A DNA stretch of 34,985 nt, from NCBI GenBank assembly GCA_964519015.1, contig CAZFHZ010000027.1, forward strand, positions 1 to 34,985, written 5' to 3'. Source of the stretch: CAZFHZ01 sp964519015 (GTDB lineage: Bacteria; Blakebacterota; Blakebacteria; Blakebacterales; CAYUVJ01). The notes under the pieces were generated by a model. The model made no database searches and had not been told where the DNA came from. It was given only the letters and a program-made list of their open reading frames with translations. Shown piece after piece: positions 1 through 7,745 of this stretch. How positions within the stretch are numbered: position 1 is the first letter of the stretch; each line of letters starts with the position of its first letter. The translations under genes were made by a program, and so were the position numbers.

Positions 1-165
1 CGCGTAAGAAACTACAACATCGCGGTCAAGGAGTACAACGACCAGGTCATCTTTTTACGCAAGATCGTGCCCGGAGGAACGAGCCACAGCTACGGCATCC
101 AGGTCGCGCAACTGGCCGGCCTGCCCGACGAGGTGATCGCCCGCGCCCGGGAGGTGCTCGCCCGG
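1..165 (+). pseudogene. mutS: MutS C-terminal fragment
   Basis: Frame 1 reads through VKEYNDQVIFLRKIVPGG, then SHSYGIQVAQLAGLPDEVI and ARAREVLA. This is the conserved end of the MutS mismatch-repair ATPase domain, where HSYGIQVAxLAGLP is close to diagnostic. The sequence leaves the MutS family at about 160-170 and enters acyl-CoA synthetase sequence without a stop. The bases at 171-182 read GCATGCGGCCGC (SphI and NotI sites), which can occur by chance in GC-rich DNA. The rest of MutS would lie upstream of the window, and its normal C-terminal tail is missing. Confidence 0.85.
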
Positions 166-1230
166 AAACTGCATGCGGCCGCGTCAATCTCCAATCCTGT
201 CGATGTTTTGGCCACGGCGGGCGCGGAGCACTTCCGGACGGCCGCGGATTGCCTCATGGAGGAGGAGGGGATCGACAGCGTCTATATCAACTTCGTCACA
301 CCGTTCTTCGTGGATAACGAGAGCATCGCCCGGGAGCTGGTCGAGGTCAACCGGACCGGTCGGAAACCTATCATCTGCAACCTGATGACCGACAAGAAGG
401 AATGGGCGGGAACCCTCAAGATCCTCAAAGATGGGGGCATCCCCTGCTTCAGCTTCCCGGAGATGGCGGCCCGGGCGCTGGCGGCCATGAACCGCTACCG
501 CGGATTGCGTTCCCGGGAGTTGGGGGAACCGAGACGCTTCGACGATGTGGACCACACCCTCGCCCGGGAGGTCCTCGCTGAAGCCGGGCGGGCCGGACGC
601 ACCGGGCTGACCGCGACCGGAGCGAACCGGCTGCTGGAAGCCTACCGCATCCCCGTGGCCGGCTGGAAAGTCGTCACCTCCGGCAGCGCAGCGGTCGCAG
701 CCGCCGAGGAGATCGGTTTCCCGGTGGTGGTGAAGGCCGATTCTCCCTCGATCGTCCACAAGACCGAGCTGGCCGGCGTAGAAGTGGCGCTGGAGAGTGC
801 CGCGGCCGTCCGTACCGCCGTGAAGAGGATGAAGAGCGCGTTCGCCGCCGAGGACCTGGGATTCCTGATCCAGGAGTACCTCTCCGGTGGGAAGGAGGTG
901 ATCGCCGGAGTCAAGGCGGAGGCAGGCCTGGGGCACCTGATCATGATCGGTCTGGGAGGCATCCATGTCGAGATCCTGAAGGATGTATCGTTCGCCCTGG
1001 CCCCCGTGACCGAATACGAGGTCGGGGAGATGTTGACCTCTTTGAAATCGTACGCGCTGCTGGAGGGATTCCGAGGGGAGCGGGGCGTTAACCGGGACGC
1101 CCTCATCGAAGTGCTTCAGCGACTCTCCCAGCTGGTCACTGACATGCCGGTCATCAAGGAACTGGATCTCAATCCGATCATCGCCCGACACGACCGCGTA
1201 TGCGTGGTTGATGCACGGGTGGGGATCTGA
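1..1230 (+). CDS. ADP-forming acyl-CoA synthetase fragment fused in frame to a MutS C-terminus; 5' end outside window
   Basis: The frame is open from base 1 to the TGA at 1228-1230, so the true start lies upstream. The first ~165 bases encode a MutS tail. From about 170 onward the protein is an NDP-forming acyl-CoA synthetase (ACD/succinyl-CoA synthetase-like). SISNPVDVLATAG opens the second succinyl-CoA-ligase-like domain. A complete ATP-grasp domain follows, with VVVKADSPSIVHKTE, GLGGIHVEILKDVSF and the closing ELDLNPII. Such enzymes convert acyl-CoA, ADP and phosphate to acid and ATP, or run in reverse. The family is normally about 700 aa. Here the CoA-binding domain and the catalytic phospho-histidine domain are absent and MutS sequence takes their place, so the protein as written should be inactive. 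The next gene starts 2 bases later, suggesting an operon with the AMP-forming ligase. The domain identity is firm; whether the fusion is real is doubtful. Confidence 0.85.
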   Translation, partial: RVRNYNIAVKEYNDQVIFLRKIVPGGTSHSYGIQVAQLAGLPDEVIARAREVLARKLHAAASISNPVDVLATAGAEHFRTAADCLMEEEGIDSVYINFVTPFFVDNESIARELVEVNRTGRKPIICNLMTDKKEWAGTLKILKDGGIPCFSFPEMAARALAAMNRYRGLRSRELGEPRRFDDVDHTLAREVLAEAGRAGRTGLTATGANRLLEAYRIPVAGWKVVTSGSAAVAAAEEIGFPVVVKADSPSIVHKTELAGVEVALESAAAVRTAVKRMKSAFAAEDLGFLIQEYLSGGKEVIAGVKAEAGLGHLIMIGLGGIHVEILKDVSFALAPVTEYEVGEMLTSLKSYALLEGFRGERGVNRDALIEVLQRLSQLVTDMPVIKELDLNPIIARHDRVCVVDARVGI

Positions 1231-1232
1231 GC

Positions 1233-2819
1233 GTGAAGAAAGGGAACGGAGTGGCGAACTGGCTGAATCTTGGAGAGATACTGCGGGTGAATGCCGGGAA
1301 GTTCCCCGGGAAGATGTGCCTGAAGGATGCGGCACGCAGCTTCACCTTCGAAGAGATCGACTCCCGGGTCAACCGACTGGCTCAAGGGTTTCTCGAGCTG
1401 GGGTTGAAGAAGGGTGATCGGATCGCCGTCTGCCTGGACAACTCGATCGAGATCTGCGAGGTGTATTTCGCAGCCGCCAAGACCGGTATCGTGGTGTCTC
1501 CTATCAACTTCCGGCTGGATCCGAAGAGCGCCTGGTACATCGCCGACCACGCGGATGCCCGTGCCCTGGTGGTGCACGACGAATGGGCACCGATGTTCGA
1601 TGCGATGCGGGATGAACTGCCGAAGGTCGACCACTACCTGCTGGTGGATCAGGGAGCACCCCTCGAACGGCCGGGGTGGATCGGATATGCGGACTTCCTC
1701 GACGCCCAGCCCGACGAGGAACCGGGGGTCCGGGTCCTCCCCTCCGATGCCTGGCTCCAACCCTACACTTCCGGGACCACCGGCATCCCCAAGGGCATCG
1801 TCCGCTCCCACGAGTCGTATGTCGCCTTCTACCTGATCAATGCCGCCGACTTCACCTTCACGAGTCGGGATATCTGCCTGAACGTGATGCCGCTCTGCCA
1901 CGTGAACTCGACCTTCTTCACCTTCACTTTCACCTACATCGGTGGCGGCGCTTACATCCATCCCGCCAGGTCTTTCCAGCCGCTGGAGATCCTGGAAGTG
2001 ATCGAGCGGGAGAAGATCACCTTCATCTCCCTCATCCCTACTCACTACAACATCATCCTGAATGCTCCCCGTGAGGAGGCGAGGAAGTACGACACTTCCT
2101 CCATCCGGAAACTCCTCTGCTCCTCCGCCCCCGTCATCGCGGAATGCAAGAAGCAGGTGATGGACTTCTTCCCGGGTGTGGAACTCTACGAGGCCTATGG
2201 CTCCACGGAGGCGGGGATCGTCACCACTCTCATGCCCTGGGACCAGATGAGTCATCTGGGTTCGATCGGTCGGGAGTCCGTGGGTCCCGACACCATCCGA
2301 CTGCTCGATGAGAGTGGGACCGAGGTCCCGGTCGGCGAGATGGGGGAGATCTATTCCCACAGTCCGATGATGTTCACCGAGTACTACAAGATGCCGGAGA
2401 AGACCAAGGCTTCCTTCCGGGGAGAGTACTTTTCCGCCGGAGACATGGGCAGGAAGGACGCCGAAGGCTACTGCTACATCGTGGACCGCAAGGACAACCT
2501 GATCATCACCGGTGGTGAGCACGTCTATCCGTCCGAAGTGGAATCGGCCATCTGCTCACACCCCGGAGTGTTCGAGGCTGCAGTCGTCGGCCTTCCTCAT
2601 GCGAAATGGGGCGAAGCGGTTACAGCCGTGGTGATCCCGAAAGAGGGCCAGGTGCCGAGCGAGGAAGAGATCATCGCTCGGTGTGCCGAACGCCTGGCTC
2701 CCTTCAAGAAACCGAAGGCCGTCCTGTTTATCCGGCCGGAGGAGATGCCGAGGAGCGGGTCGGGCAAGATCCTGCATCGGGTACTCAGGGAACGATTCGG
2801 TGGTATCAATCGGGAGTGA
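1233..2819 (+). CDS. AMP-forming acyl-CoA ligase (ANL superfamily), possibly an aromatic or alicyclic acid-CoA ligase
   Basis: A 528-aa protein of normal length for the acyl/aryl-CoA ligase family, which activates a carboxylic acid through an acyl-AMP and transfers it to CoA. Motifs seen in order: the P-loop TSGTTGIPKG near residue 178, YGSTEAG near 321, YFSAGDMGRKD and VDRKDNLIITGG with the hinge region near 400-420, and PRSGSGKILHRVL with the catalytic lysine near the C-terminus. The GTG start at 1233 lies 2 bases after the preceding stop. A second in-frame GTG at 1251 sits behind a purine-rich stretch and is an alternative start. Position next to had and opposite the bzd operon suggests it makes the CoA thioester that feeds the benzoyl-CoA pathway, but the sequence also resembles general medium-chain or CaiC-like ligases. 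Substrate is not determinable here. Confidence 0.9.
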   Translation: MKKGNGVANWLNLGEILRVNAGKFPGKMCLKDAARSFTFEEIDSRVNRLAQGFLELGLKKGDRIAVCLDNSIEICEVYFAAAKTGIVVSPINFRLDPKSAWYIADHADARALVVHDEWAPMFDAMRDELPKVDHYLLVDQGAPLERPGWIGYADFLDAQPDEEPGVRVLPSDAWLQPYTSGTTGIPKGIVRSHESYVAFYLINAADFTFTSRDICLNVMPLCHVNSTFFTFTFTYIGGGAYIHPARSFQPLEILEVIEREKITFISLIPTHYNIILNAPREEARKYDTSSIRKLLCSSAPVIAECKKQVMDFFPGVELYEAYGSTEAGIVTTLMPWDQMSHLGSIGRESVGPDTIRLLDESGTEVPVGEMGEIYSHSPMMFTEYYKMPEKTKASFRGEYFSAGDMGRKDAEGYCYIVDRKDNLIITGGEHVYPSEVESAICSHPGVFEAAVVGLPHAKWGEAVTAVVIPKEGQVPSEEEIIARCAERLAPFKKPKAVLFIRPEEMPRSGSGKILHRVLRERFGGINRE

Positions 2820-2887
2820 TCTTGATAAAGACCTCGATCCGTTCGGGATGTAAGCGATCGATCGGATAAAGAAACGGAGAAAGTGAC

Positions 2888-3964
2888 ATGACCGTAACGC
2901 CGAAGGTCCATGGATGGATGATGACCGGGCCGGGGGAGCCGTTCGTCGAGGGTCCGATCGAGCTTGGGGCGATCCCACCGGGCGAAGCGCTCATCGAGGT
3001 TGCCGGCTGTGGCGTCTGCCACACCGACATCTCGTTCCTCCACCTCGGAGTCAAGACCCGGGCCGGACTCCCCCTGGTCCTGGGGCATGAGATCAGCGGC
3101 ACGGTGGTCGCTGTGGGAACCGGGACCGAGGCGTCATTGATCGGCCGACCGGTCCTGGTACCGGCCGTCCTGCCCTGCGGGGAGTGTGAGCTGTGCCGGA
3201 CCGGCGACCTGAGGATATGCCGGGCCCAGATCATGCCCGGCAACGACCGTCATGGAGGATTCGCTTCCCACGTCGTCGTGCCGGCCCGATACCTCTGTCC
3301 CGTCGGGGACGACATCCTGGCCGGGCACGAGCTGTGGGAACTGGCCGTCGTCGCCGATGCGATCACGACCCCCTTCCAGGCGGTGCGGCTCTCGGGACTC
3401 CGTGAAGGTGATCTGGCTGTCTTCGTGGGCGCCGGCGGGATAGGGATCCACGGCATCCAGATCGCTGCCGCGGTCGGGGCGAAGGTCATCGCGCTCGATA
3501 TCGACGCCCAGAAGTTGACGATCGCCGCCAGCCACGGTGCCGATGCGGTCCTGGACGTCTCGGGCTTGAACCAGAAGGAGGTCCGGGCCGGCCTCAAGGA
3601 AGCGGTCACCCGGATCGGGGCGCCCGGATCACGTTGGAAGATCTTCGAGACCTCCGGTGTCGTAGCGGGCCAGGAACTCGCCTTCTCCCTCCTGAATCAC
3701 GGAGGGCATCTGGCCGTGGTAGGTTTCACCATGGACCGTCTCGAACTGCGCCTGAGCAATCTGATGGCTTTCGATGCCACTGCCCGGGGGAACTGGGGGT
3801 GTGACCCGACCCTCTATCCGGAGGTCCTGGACTGGATCGCCCAGGGCCGGATACAGCTGAAGCCTTTCATCGAGAAGCACCCTCTGGCGAAGATCAACGA
3901 GGTCTTCGAGTCGGCCCACGGAGGGCGACTGAAGAAGCGGGCGATACTGGTTCCCGGGGTTTGA
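2888..3964 (+). CDS. had: 6-hydroxycyclohex-1-ene-1-carbonyl-CoA dehydrogenase
   Basis: A 358-aa zinc-dependent medium-chain alcohol dehydrogenase. It carries the catalytic-zinc motif GCGVCHTD, the GHEISGTVVAVG segment, the four structural-zinc cysteines in CGECELCRTGDLRIC, and the NAD-binding loop GAGGIGIHGIQIAAAVGAKV. The N-terminal SWMMT-like start (here HGWMMTGPG) and the PLVLGHEISGTV and MPGN segments match my recollection of Had from Thauera and Azoarcus. Had oxidises 6-hydroxycyclohex-1-ene-1-carbonyl-CoA to the 6-oxo compound with NAD+, after ring reduction and hydration in the benzoyl-CoA pathway. The ATG at 2888 has GGAGAAAG eight bases upstream. It sits 68 bases after the ligase gene and converges on the bzd operon. 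Another zinc alcohol dehydrogenase is possible, but the context supports Had. Confidence 0.85.
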   Translation: MTVTPKVHGWMMTGPGEPFVEGPIELGAIPPGEALIEVAGCGVCHTDISFLHLGVKTRAGLPLVLGHEISGTVVAVGTGTEASLIGRPVLVPAVLPCGECELCRTGDLRICRAQIMPGNDRHGGFASHVVVPARYLCPVGDDILAGHELWELAVVADAITTPFQAVRLSGLREGDLAVFVGAGGIGIHGIQIAAAVGAKVIALDIDAQKLTIAASHGADAVLDVSGLNQKEVRAGLKEAVTRIGAPGSRWKIFETSGVVAGQELAFSLLNHGGHLAVVGFTMDRLELRLSNLMAFDATARGNWGCDPTLYPEVLDWIAQGRIQLKPFIEKHPLAKINEVFESAHGGRLKKRAILVPGV

Positions 3965-3975
3965 GATCCCGGCCG

Positions 3976-3993
3976 CCGCCGGACTGCCGGCGG
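3976..3993. terminator. Stem-loop between convergent had and bzdV
   Basis: CCGCCGG and CCGGCGG form a perfect 7-bp stem around the loop ACTG. It lies in the 35-base gap between two convergent stop codons and could end transcription from both sides. There is no clear T-run, so it is terminator-like only. Confidence 0.5.
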
Positions 3994-3999
3994 AGCGGG

Positions 4000-6477
4000 T
4001 CAGAAGAGGTCGTCCAGCTCCTCGAAGGCGCCTCCCGGCAGATCACCCTGCTGTTGCAGGACGATCTGCAGGAGCTCGCTCTCCAGCTTCGTATACATCG
4101 GATCGAGACGGTAGTTGAAGTAGGGTATGCCCTCCTGGCGACCGAGGCGGAGCATGAGCGCCTGCCGCAGGTCGGGTGCTCCCACGACCGCCACCACCTT
4201 CCCGTCGGCAGCCAGGAGCTGGAAGGCACCCGGCTCGGCGGGGACCTCCGCCACCTGCTCAGGAGTGAAATCGAGCCAGGGACGCGGGGGGAGCGGTACC
4301 GGGCGGAGCTCCAGGCGGGTGTCGCAGTGCAGACACCGTGTTCCTTCGGCCCGGGCGGCTTCGCCGTCCAGGCCGAGTTCCACCGGATGGAACGTGCGCC
4401 TCTGTTCGGTCGAAAGGCAGGGCATGATCCCGCGCCGACGCCCGGCGAATCCCTCCTCCCGGCCCAGGAAAGCGGGGATGGGATCGCGCTCGGTGAGGCG
4501 GAGCGTGAGATCACCCGTACCACCCAGGAAGGCATCGATCTCCTCGGCCGCGCGACGGCCGGAAGCGATCGCCTCGATGACCGAGGCGGGTCCGGAGGCG
4601 AAGTCTCCCCCGACGAATATCCCGGAGCTGTCGGTCGCACCGCCCTCCCCTTCCAGAGCACTCCGGTCGACCTCCTGCCCGATGGCCAGGATCACACTGC
4701 CCGCCGGGCAGGAACTCCGCTCCTCGTCGTCATAGGTGGGGGCGAAACGGCCCTCGTCATCAAAGACCGATAGGCACCGCCGGAACACGATCCCGGAGAC
4801 CGCACCTCCCTCTCCGGTGATGTCGGCCGGTCCCCAGCGATGATGGATGGTGATACCTTCCTCCCGTGCGTCCCTCACCTCGGACTCGTAGGCCGGCATC
4901 TCCGCCTCGGATTCCAGGCAGTAGAGGTCCACCGGGTCGGCGCCCAACCTCCACGCGGATCGGGCCGCGTCCATGGCCACGTTGCCGCCTCCCACCACGA
5001 CACAGGGACCGGCCAGCCGGGGCGGCGATCCCAGGTTGATCTGGCGCAGGAACTCCAGGCCCCAGTAGACCCCGGACTGTTCACTTCCCGGGAGCGCGAT
5101 CCGTTTGCTCCGGGCCGCCCCCAGCGCCAGGAGGAAGGCATCGAAACCCTCCGTCCGAAGGGTGTCCACGGTCCCGTCCCGCCCCAGCTCGAAACCGGTC
5201 CGCACCTCGATGCCCAGGTCGAGGATCTCCGTCACTTCGCGCTCCAGCGCCTCGCGGGGCAATCGGAAGGTGGGGATGGCGGCGCGGAGCATACCCCCCA
5301 CCCCCTCCTCGCGGTCCATCAGGGTAACGTGGTGTCCGGCCGCGTGGAGGAAAAAGGAGGCGGTGAGACCGGCCGGGCCGGCACCGATCACGGCCACCCG
5401 CTTCCCGGTAGCCGCCGGCCTGGGGTAGGCCGACTTCCAGCGACCGTCGTCCTTCTCCGCGGCCGTTCGCTTGATCGCGCGGATGGACACCGATCCGTTG
5501 ACCTCACCGCGACGGCACTTCTCTTCACAGGGATGGAAACAGATGTGCCCCAGGGTGAGGGGGAGTGGAGCGCGTTCCCGCACCACCGCCGCCGCTTCGC
5601 TGAAACGCCCTTCGGCGGCCAGCCCGACGTAGCGGGGGACATCGGTCCGGGCCGGACAGGCGGCCTGGCAGGAGACCAGGGCGTCACGGCGATCTCCGGC
5701 CGGCAGAGCCCGATCGCGGAGGGCGCCGGTGGGGCAGACCTCCACACAGGCCGTGCAGAACCGGCACGCCGAATCGGCCAGCTCCGGGGCCCGTGTGCCC
5801 ACCCGGAATCGTCCCTCGTGAAAGACGACGCCCAGGGCATCCACTCCGCGGACGTCACGGCAGACCCGCACGCAGCGGGTACAGGCGATACAGAGGGCGT
5901 AATCGCGATCGAAGAGCGGCTCCTGGATCACCCGGGGAAGATCGGGTGGACGGTAGCGGCCGAGATCGGGAGGGATCCCGATATGATCGGCCACCCGTTC
6001 GAGCTCGCAGTCCCCCAGGAGCGGGCAGCACCGTTCCGGCAGGGGGACACCGGTGGAACAGGGTTCCCGGCTGCACCCTGTCTTCTGGGCACAGGTGAGG
6101 CAGGCGTGGGGATGGTCACGGAGCAGATCCCCGAGCTTCTTCCGGCGGAGGGCCCGGAGATCCTCCCTCTCCACCAGGACCCGCATCCCGCTGCGGGCTT
6201 CGGTCACGCAAGCGCGCACCGGCTCGGTGTCACCTTCCACCATCACCAGGCAGAGACCGCAGCCCGGATCGGGCCGTTCGGAGGATGGATCGGCCGGTAT
6301 CCGCTCGTTTCCCTGGAAGACCTCCGACCATTCCTCGAGGCCGTTCCAGGGGGGGAGATCGGGGTGGGCACACAGGGCGGGTACGTAGACTCCGGCCTCC
6401 CGCGCCGCCTCCAGCAGGGTCGTCCCCGCCGCGACTTCCACGGCGACGCCTTCGATCGTGAGACGAAGCTTGCTCAT
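4000..6477 (-). CDS. bzdV: BzdV-like iron-sulfur flavoprotein, probable NAD(P)H:ferredoxin oxidoreductase of the benzoyl-CoA reductase system
   Basis: An 825-aa multidomain redox protein. From the N-terminus it has: a plant-type [2Fe-2S] domain (Cys near 36, then GCGLC and RACV, to about residue 95); a NuoG-type His-Cys segment HPHACLTCAQKTGC; two [4Fe-4S] sites, CIACTRCVRVC and CRFCTACVEVCP; and a GltD/NfnB-like flavin part. The flavin part contains HPCEEKC, the FAD loop VIGAGPAGLTASF near 350, the second dinucleotide loop VVVGGGNVAMDAA, and GGDFASGPASVIEAI. A CLHCD motif lies near 720 before a short unique tail. It is last in the operon, 52 bases after the ferredoxin gene. The likely role is to pass electrons from NAD(P)H to the ferredoxin that feeds BzdNOPQ. 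That step is thermodynamically hard, so bifurcation with a partner is conceivable. The function is inferred from domains and position. Confidence 0.8.
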   Translation of the reverse strand: MSKLRLTIEGVAVEVAAGTTLLEAAREAGVYVPALCAHPDLPPWNGLEEWSEVFQGNERIPADPSSERPDPGCGLCLVMVEGDTEPVRACVTEARSGMRVLVEREDLRALRRKKLGDLLRDHPHACLTCAQKTGCSREPCSTGVPLPERCCPLLGDCELERVADHIGIPPDLGRYRPPDLPRVIQEPLFDRDYALCIACTRCVRVCRDVRGVDALGVVFHEGRFRVGTRAPELADSACRFCTACVEVCPTGALRDRALPAGDRRDALVSCQAACPARTDVPRYVGLAAEGRFSEAAAVVRERAPLPLTLGHICFHPCEEKCRRGEVNGSVSIRAIKRTAAEKDDGRWKSAYPRPAATGKRVAVIGAGPAGLTASFFLHAAGHHVTLMDREEGVGGMLRAAIPTFRLPREALEREVTEILDLGIEVRTGFELGRDGTVDTLRTEGFDAFLLALGAARSKRIALPGSEQSGVYWGLEFLRQINLGSPPRLAGPCVVVGGGNVAMDAARSAWRLGADPVDLYCLESEAEMPAYESEVRDAREEGITIHHRWGPADITGEGGAVSGIVFRRCLSVFDDEGRFAPTYDDEERSSCPAGSVILAIGQEVDRSALEGEGGATDSSGIFVGGDFASGPASVIEAIASGRRAAEEIDAFLGGTGDLTLRLTERDPIPAFLGREEGFAGRRRGIMPCLSTEQRRTFHPVELGLDGEAARAEGTRCLHCDTRLELRPVPLPPRPWLDFTPEQVAEVPAEPGAFQLLAADGKVVAVVGAPDLRQALMLRLGRQEGIPYFNYRLDPMYTKLESELLQIVLQQQGDLPGGAFEELDDLF

Positions 6478-6529
6478 CGGATCTCGGTCGGGTGACCGGC
6501 AGCCGGTGGGACCGGGGTCTCCAAGACGC

Positions 6530-6805
6530 CTACCAGGAATGCGCGATCGCTCCCACCGTGCAGGCGGTCACGCACGGGAGGGGCGGTCGCTGGTCGGTGG
6601 GTTTGCAGGGGGCGCAGGAGTACTTGATCTTCTTCCGGTGCTCCTCGGTCACCGCCGCCACCACCTCATCGTAATCATCGGTGATCATCTCCAGGACACC
6701 GGCCGGACAGACCTTGACGCAGTCCTCGCAGGAGGTGCAGGCGTCGCTGTCGATGGTGATGAAGAACTCCCCTGAACCGTCCTTGTAGCCGTAGTTCGCT
6801 CTCAT
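6530..6805 (-). CDS. bzdM: BzdM-like ferredoxin, electron donor to benzoyl-CoA reductase
   Basis: A 91-aa ferredoxin with two [4Fe-4S] sites. The first is the regular CTSCEDCVKVC (Cys 23, 26, 29, 33). The second is irregular: CAPC, a 10-residue insertion, then CVTAC. An enlarged second site is reminiscent of Chromatium-type low-potential ferredoxins. I chose the ATG at 6803-6805 because GGGAGG lies 9 bases upstream. An in-frame ATG at 6814 touches that ribosome binding site and is unlikely. The gene lies between the reductase subunits and the oxidoreductase, as expected for the low-potential donor that delivers electrons to the BzdP/BzdQ ATPase subunits. Confidence 0.87.
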   Translation of the reverse strand: MRANYGYKDGSGEFFITIDSDACTSCEDCVKVCPAGVLEMITDDYDEVVAAVTEEHRKKIKYSCAPCKPTDQRPPLPCVTACTVGAIAHSW

Positions 6806-6863
6806 CGCCCGCATCCTCCCGGTGACCGGCCCGGTGCCGCCGTCCTGATGAGTGGGTCGCTGT

Positions 6864-7745
6864 TCAGGCCGGGGCTCCTACCCGGCCTTCCTTCTCGGCC
6901 AGGTGCTTGGCAAAGAGAGCCCCTCCGAGGGCTCCCGCTATCTGGGTGTCGTACTTCGGTTCGAGCGCGTCCAGTCGCATGAGTTTGGTAAGACGTCGGA
7001 CCACTCCGGCGTTCTTGGCGATACCACCGGTGATGGCGAACTCCTTCTCCACCCCTATCCGTTCGAGGAGGGCGAAGACGCGTTCCGCCATAGCCGCGCA
7101 GTAGGCGGCCAGCACGTCGTTCTTCGGCCAACCCTGACGCAGGAGGCCGGTGGCTTCCGATTTGGCGAAGATGACGCAGGTGCTGCTCACCGGTTCCGGC
7201 TCCTGCTCGATCTCGAAGGAGAGCGTGCCGATCTCCTCGATGGGGATCTCCAGGAGATTGGCGAACACCTCCATGCCCCGCCCGGTCCCCGCGGCGCACT
7301 TGTCGTTCATCAGGAATTCCTGGACCTTCCCCTTCTCATCGATCCGTATCGCTTTGCAGTCCTGCCCCCCCATGTCGAGGATAGTCTTCACGGTCGGACC
7401 ATACATGAAGTTGGCGCCCCGCCCATGGCAGGCGATCTCGGTGATGGCCCGGTCGGCGAAGGGTACGTTCACCCTTCCATACCCGGTGCCGACGACATAG
7501 TGGATATCCTCCTGGGACATGCCGGTATCCAAAAGTGCCCAGTCCATGGCCTTCCGGGCGCTCTCCGGGCTGTCCGACCCGGTACGCATGTTGCTGTAGG
7601 CGAATAGCTCGCCGTCGGTCATCACGACCGCCTGGGAACTCACCGAACCGACATCCACACCGGACGAGACGACCCGAGCCTGCTTCCAGTCGATCTCCGG
7701 ATTCTTCCAGTTGTATTCCTTCCAGCGCCAGTACTCCGTCGTCAT
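6864..7745 (-). CDS. bzdQ: Benzoyl-CoA reductase ATPase subunit BzdQ (BcrD-like)
   Basis: A 293-aa BadF/BadG/BcrA/BcrD-type ASKHA ATPase. Visible signatures are the phosphate-binding start SGVDVGSVSSQAVVM, TILDMGGQDCKAI, and the two cysteines that hold the subunit-bridging [4Fe-4S] cluster: Cys150 in NDKCAAGTGRGME and Cys190 in SSTCVIFAKSEA. The adenosine loop is ITGGIAKNAGVVR. With BzdP it forms the activator half of class I benzoyl-CoA reductase, which hydrolyses ATP to drive electrons onto the catalytic subunits. The N-terminal extension (YWRWKEYNWKNP) separates it from the shorter hydroxyacyl-CoA dehydratase activators. Its ATG overlaps the bzdP stop as ATGA (7742-7745), indicating coupled translation. 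Confidence 0.92.
   Translation of the reverse strand: MTTEYWRWKEYNWKNPEIDWKQARVVSSGVDVGSVSSQAVVMTDGELFAYSNMRTGSDSPESARKAMDWALLDTGMSQEDIHYVVGTGYGRVNVPFADRAITEIACHGRGANFMYGPTVKTILDMGGQDCKAIRIDEKGKVQEFLMNDKCAAGTGRGMEVFANLLEIPIEEIGTLSFEIEQEPEPVSSTCVIFAKSEATGLLRQGWPKNDVLAAYCAAMAERVFALLERIGVEKEFAITGGIAKNAGVVRRLTKLMRLDALEPKYDTQIAGALGGALFAKHLAEKEGRVGAPA

Noticed and set aside
171..182. Adjacent SphI and NotI sites at the MutS/acyl-CoA synthetase junction, suggesting a cloning linker
   Set aside because: Both sites occur by chance in GC-rich coding DNA, and the translated residues fit the start of the acyl-CoA synthetase segment. No vector sequence is seen.
184..2522. Long minus-strand frames opposite the acyl-CoA synthetase and ligase
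   Set aside because: Antisense frames in high-GC DNA with no domain signal and no ribosome binding site.
4840..6495. Long plus-strand open frame (551 codons) opposite bzdV
   Set aside because: It is a compositional shadow: bzdV has clear cofactor motifs, while this frame is rich in Gly, His, Pro and Arg with no recognisable domain.
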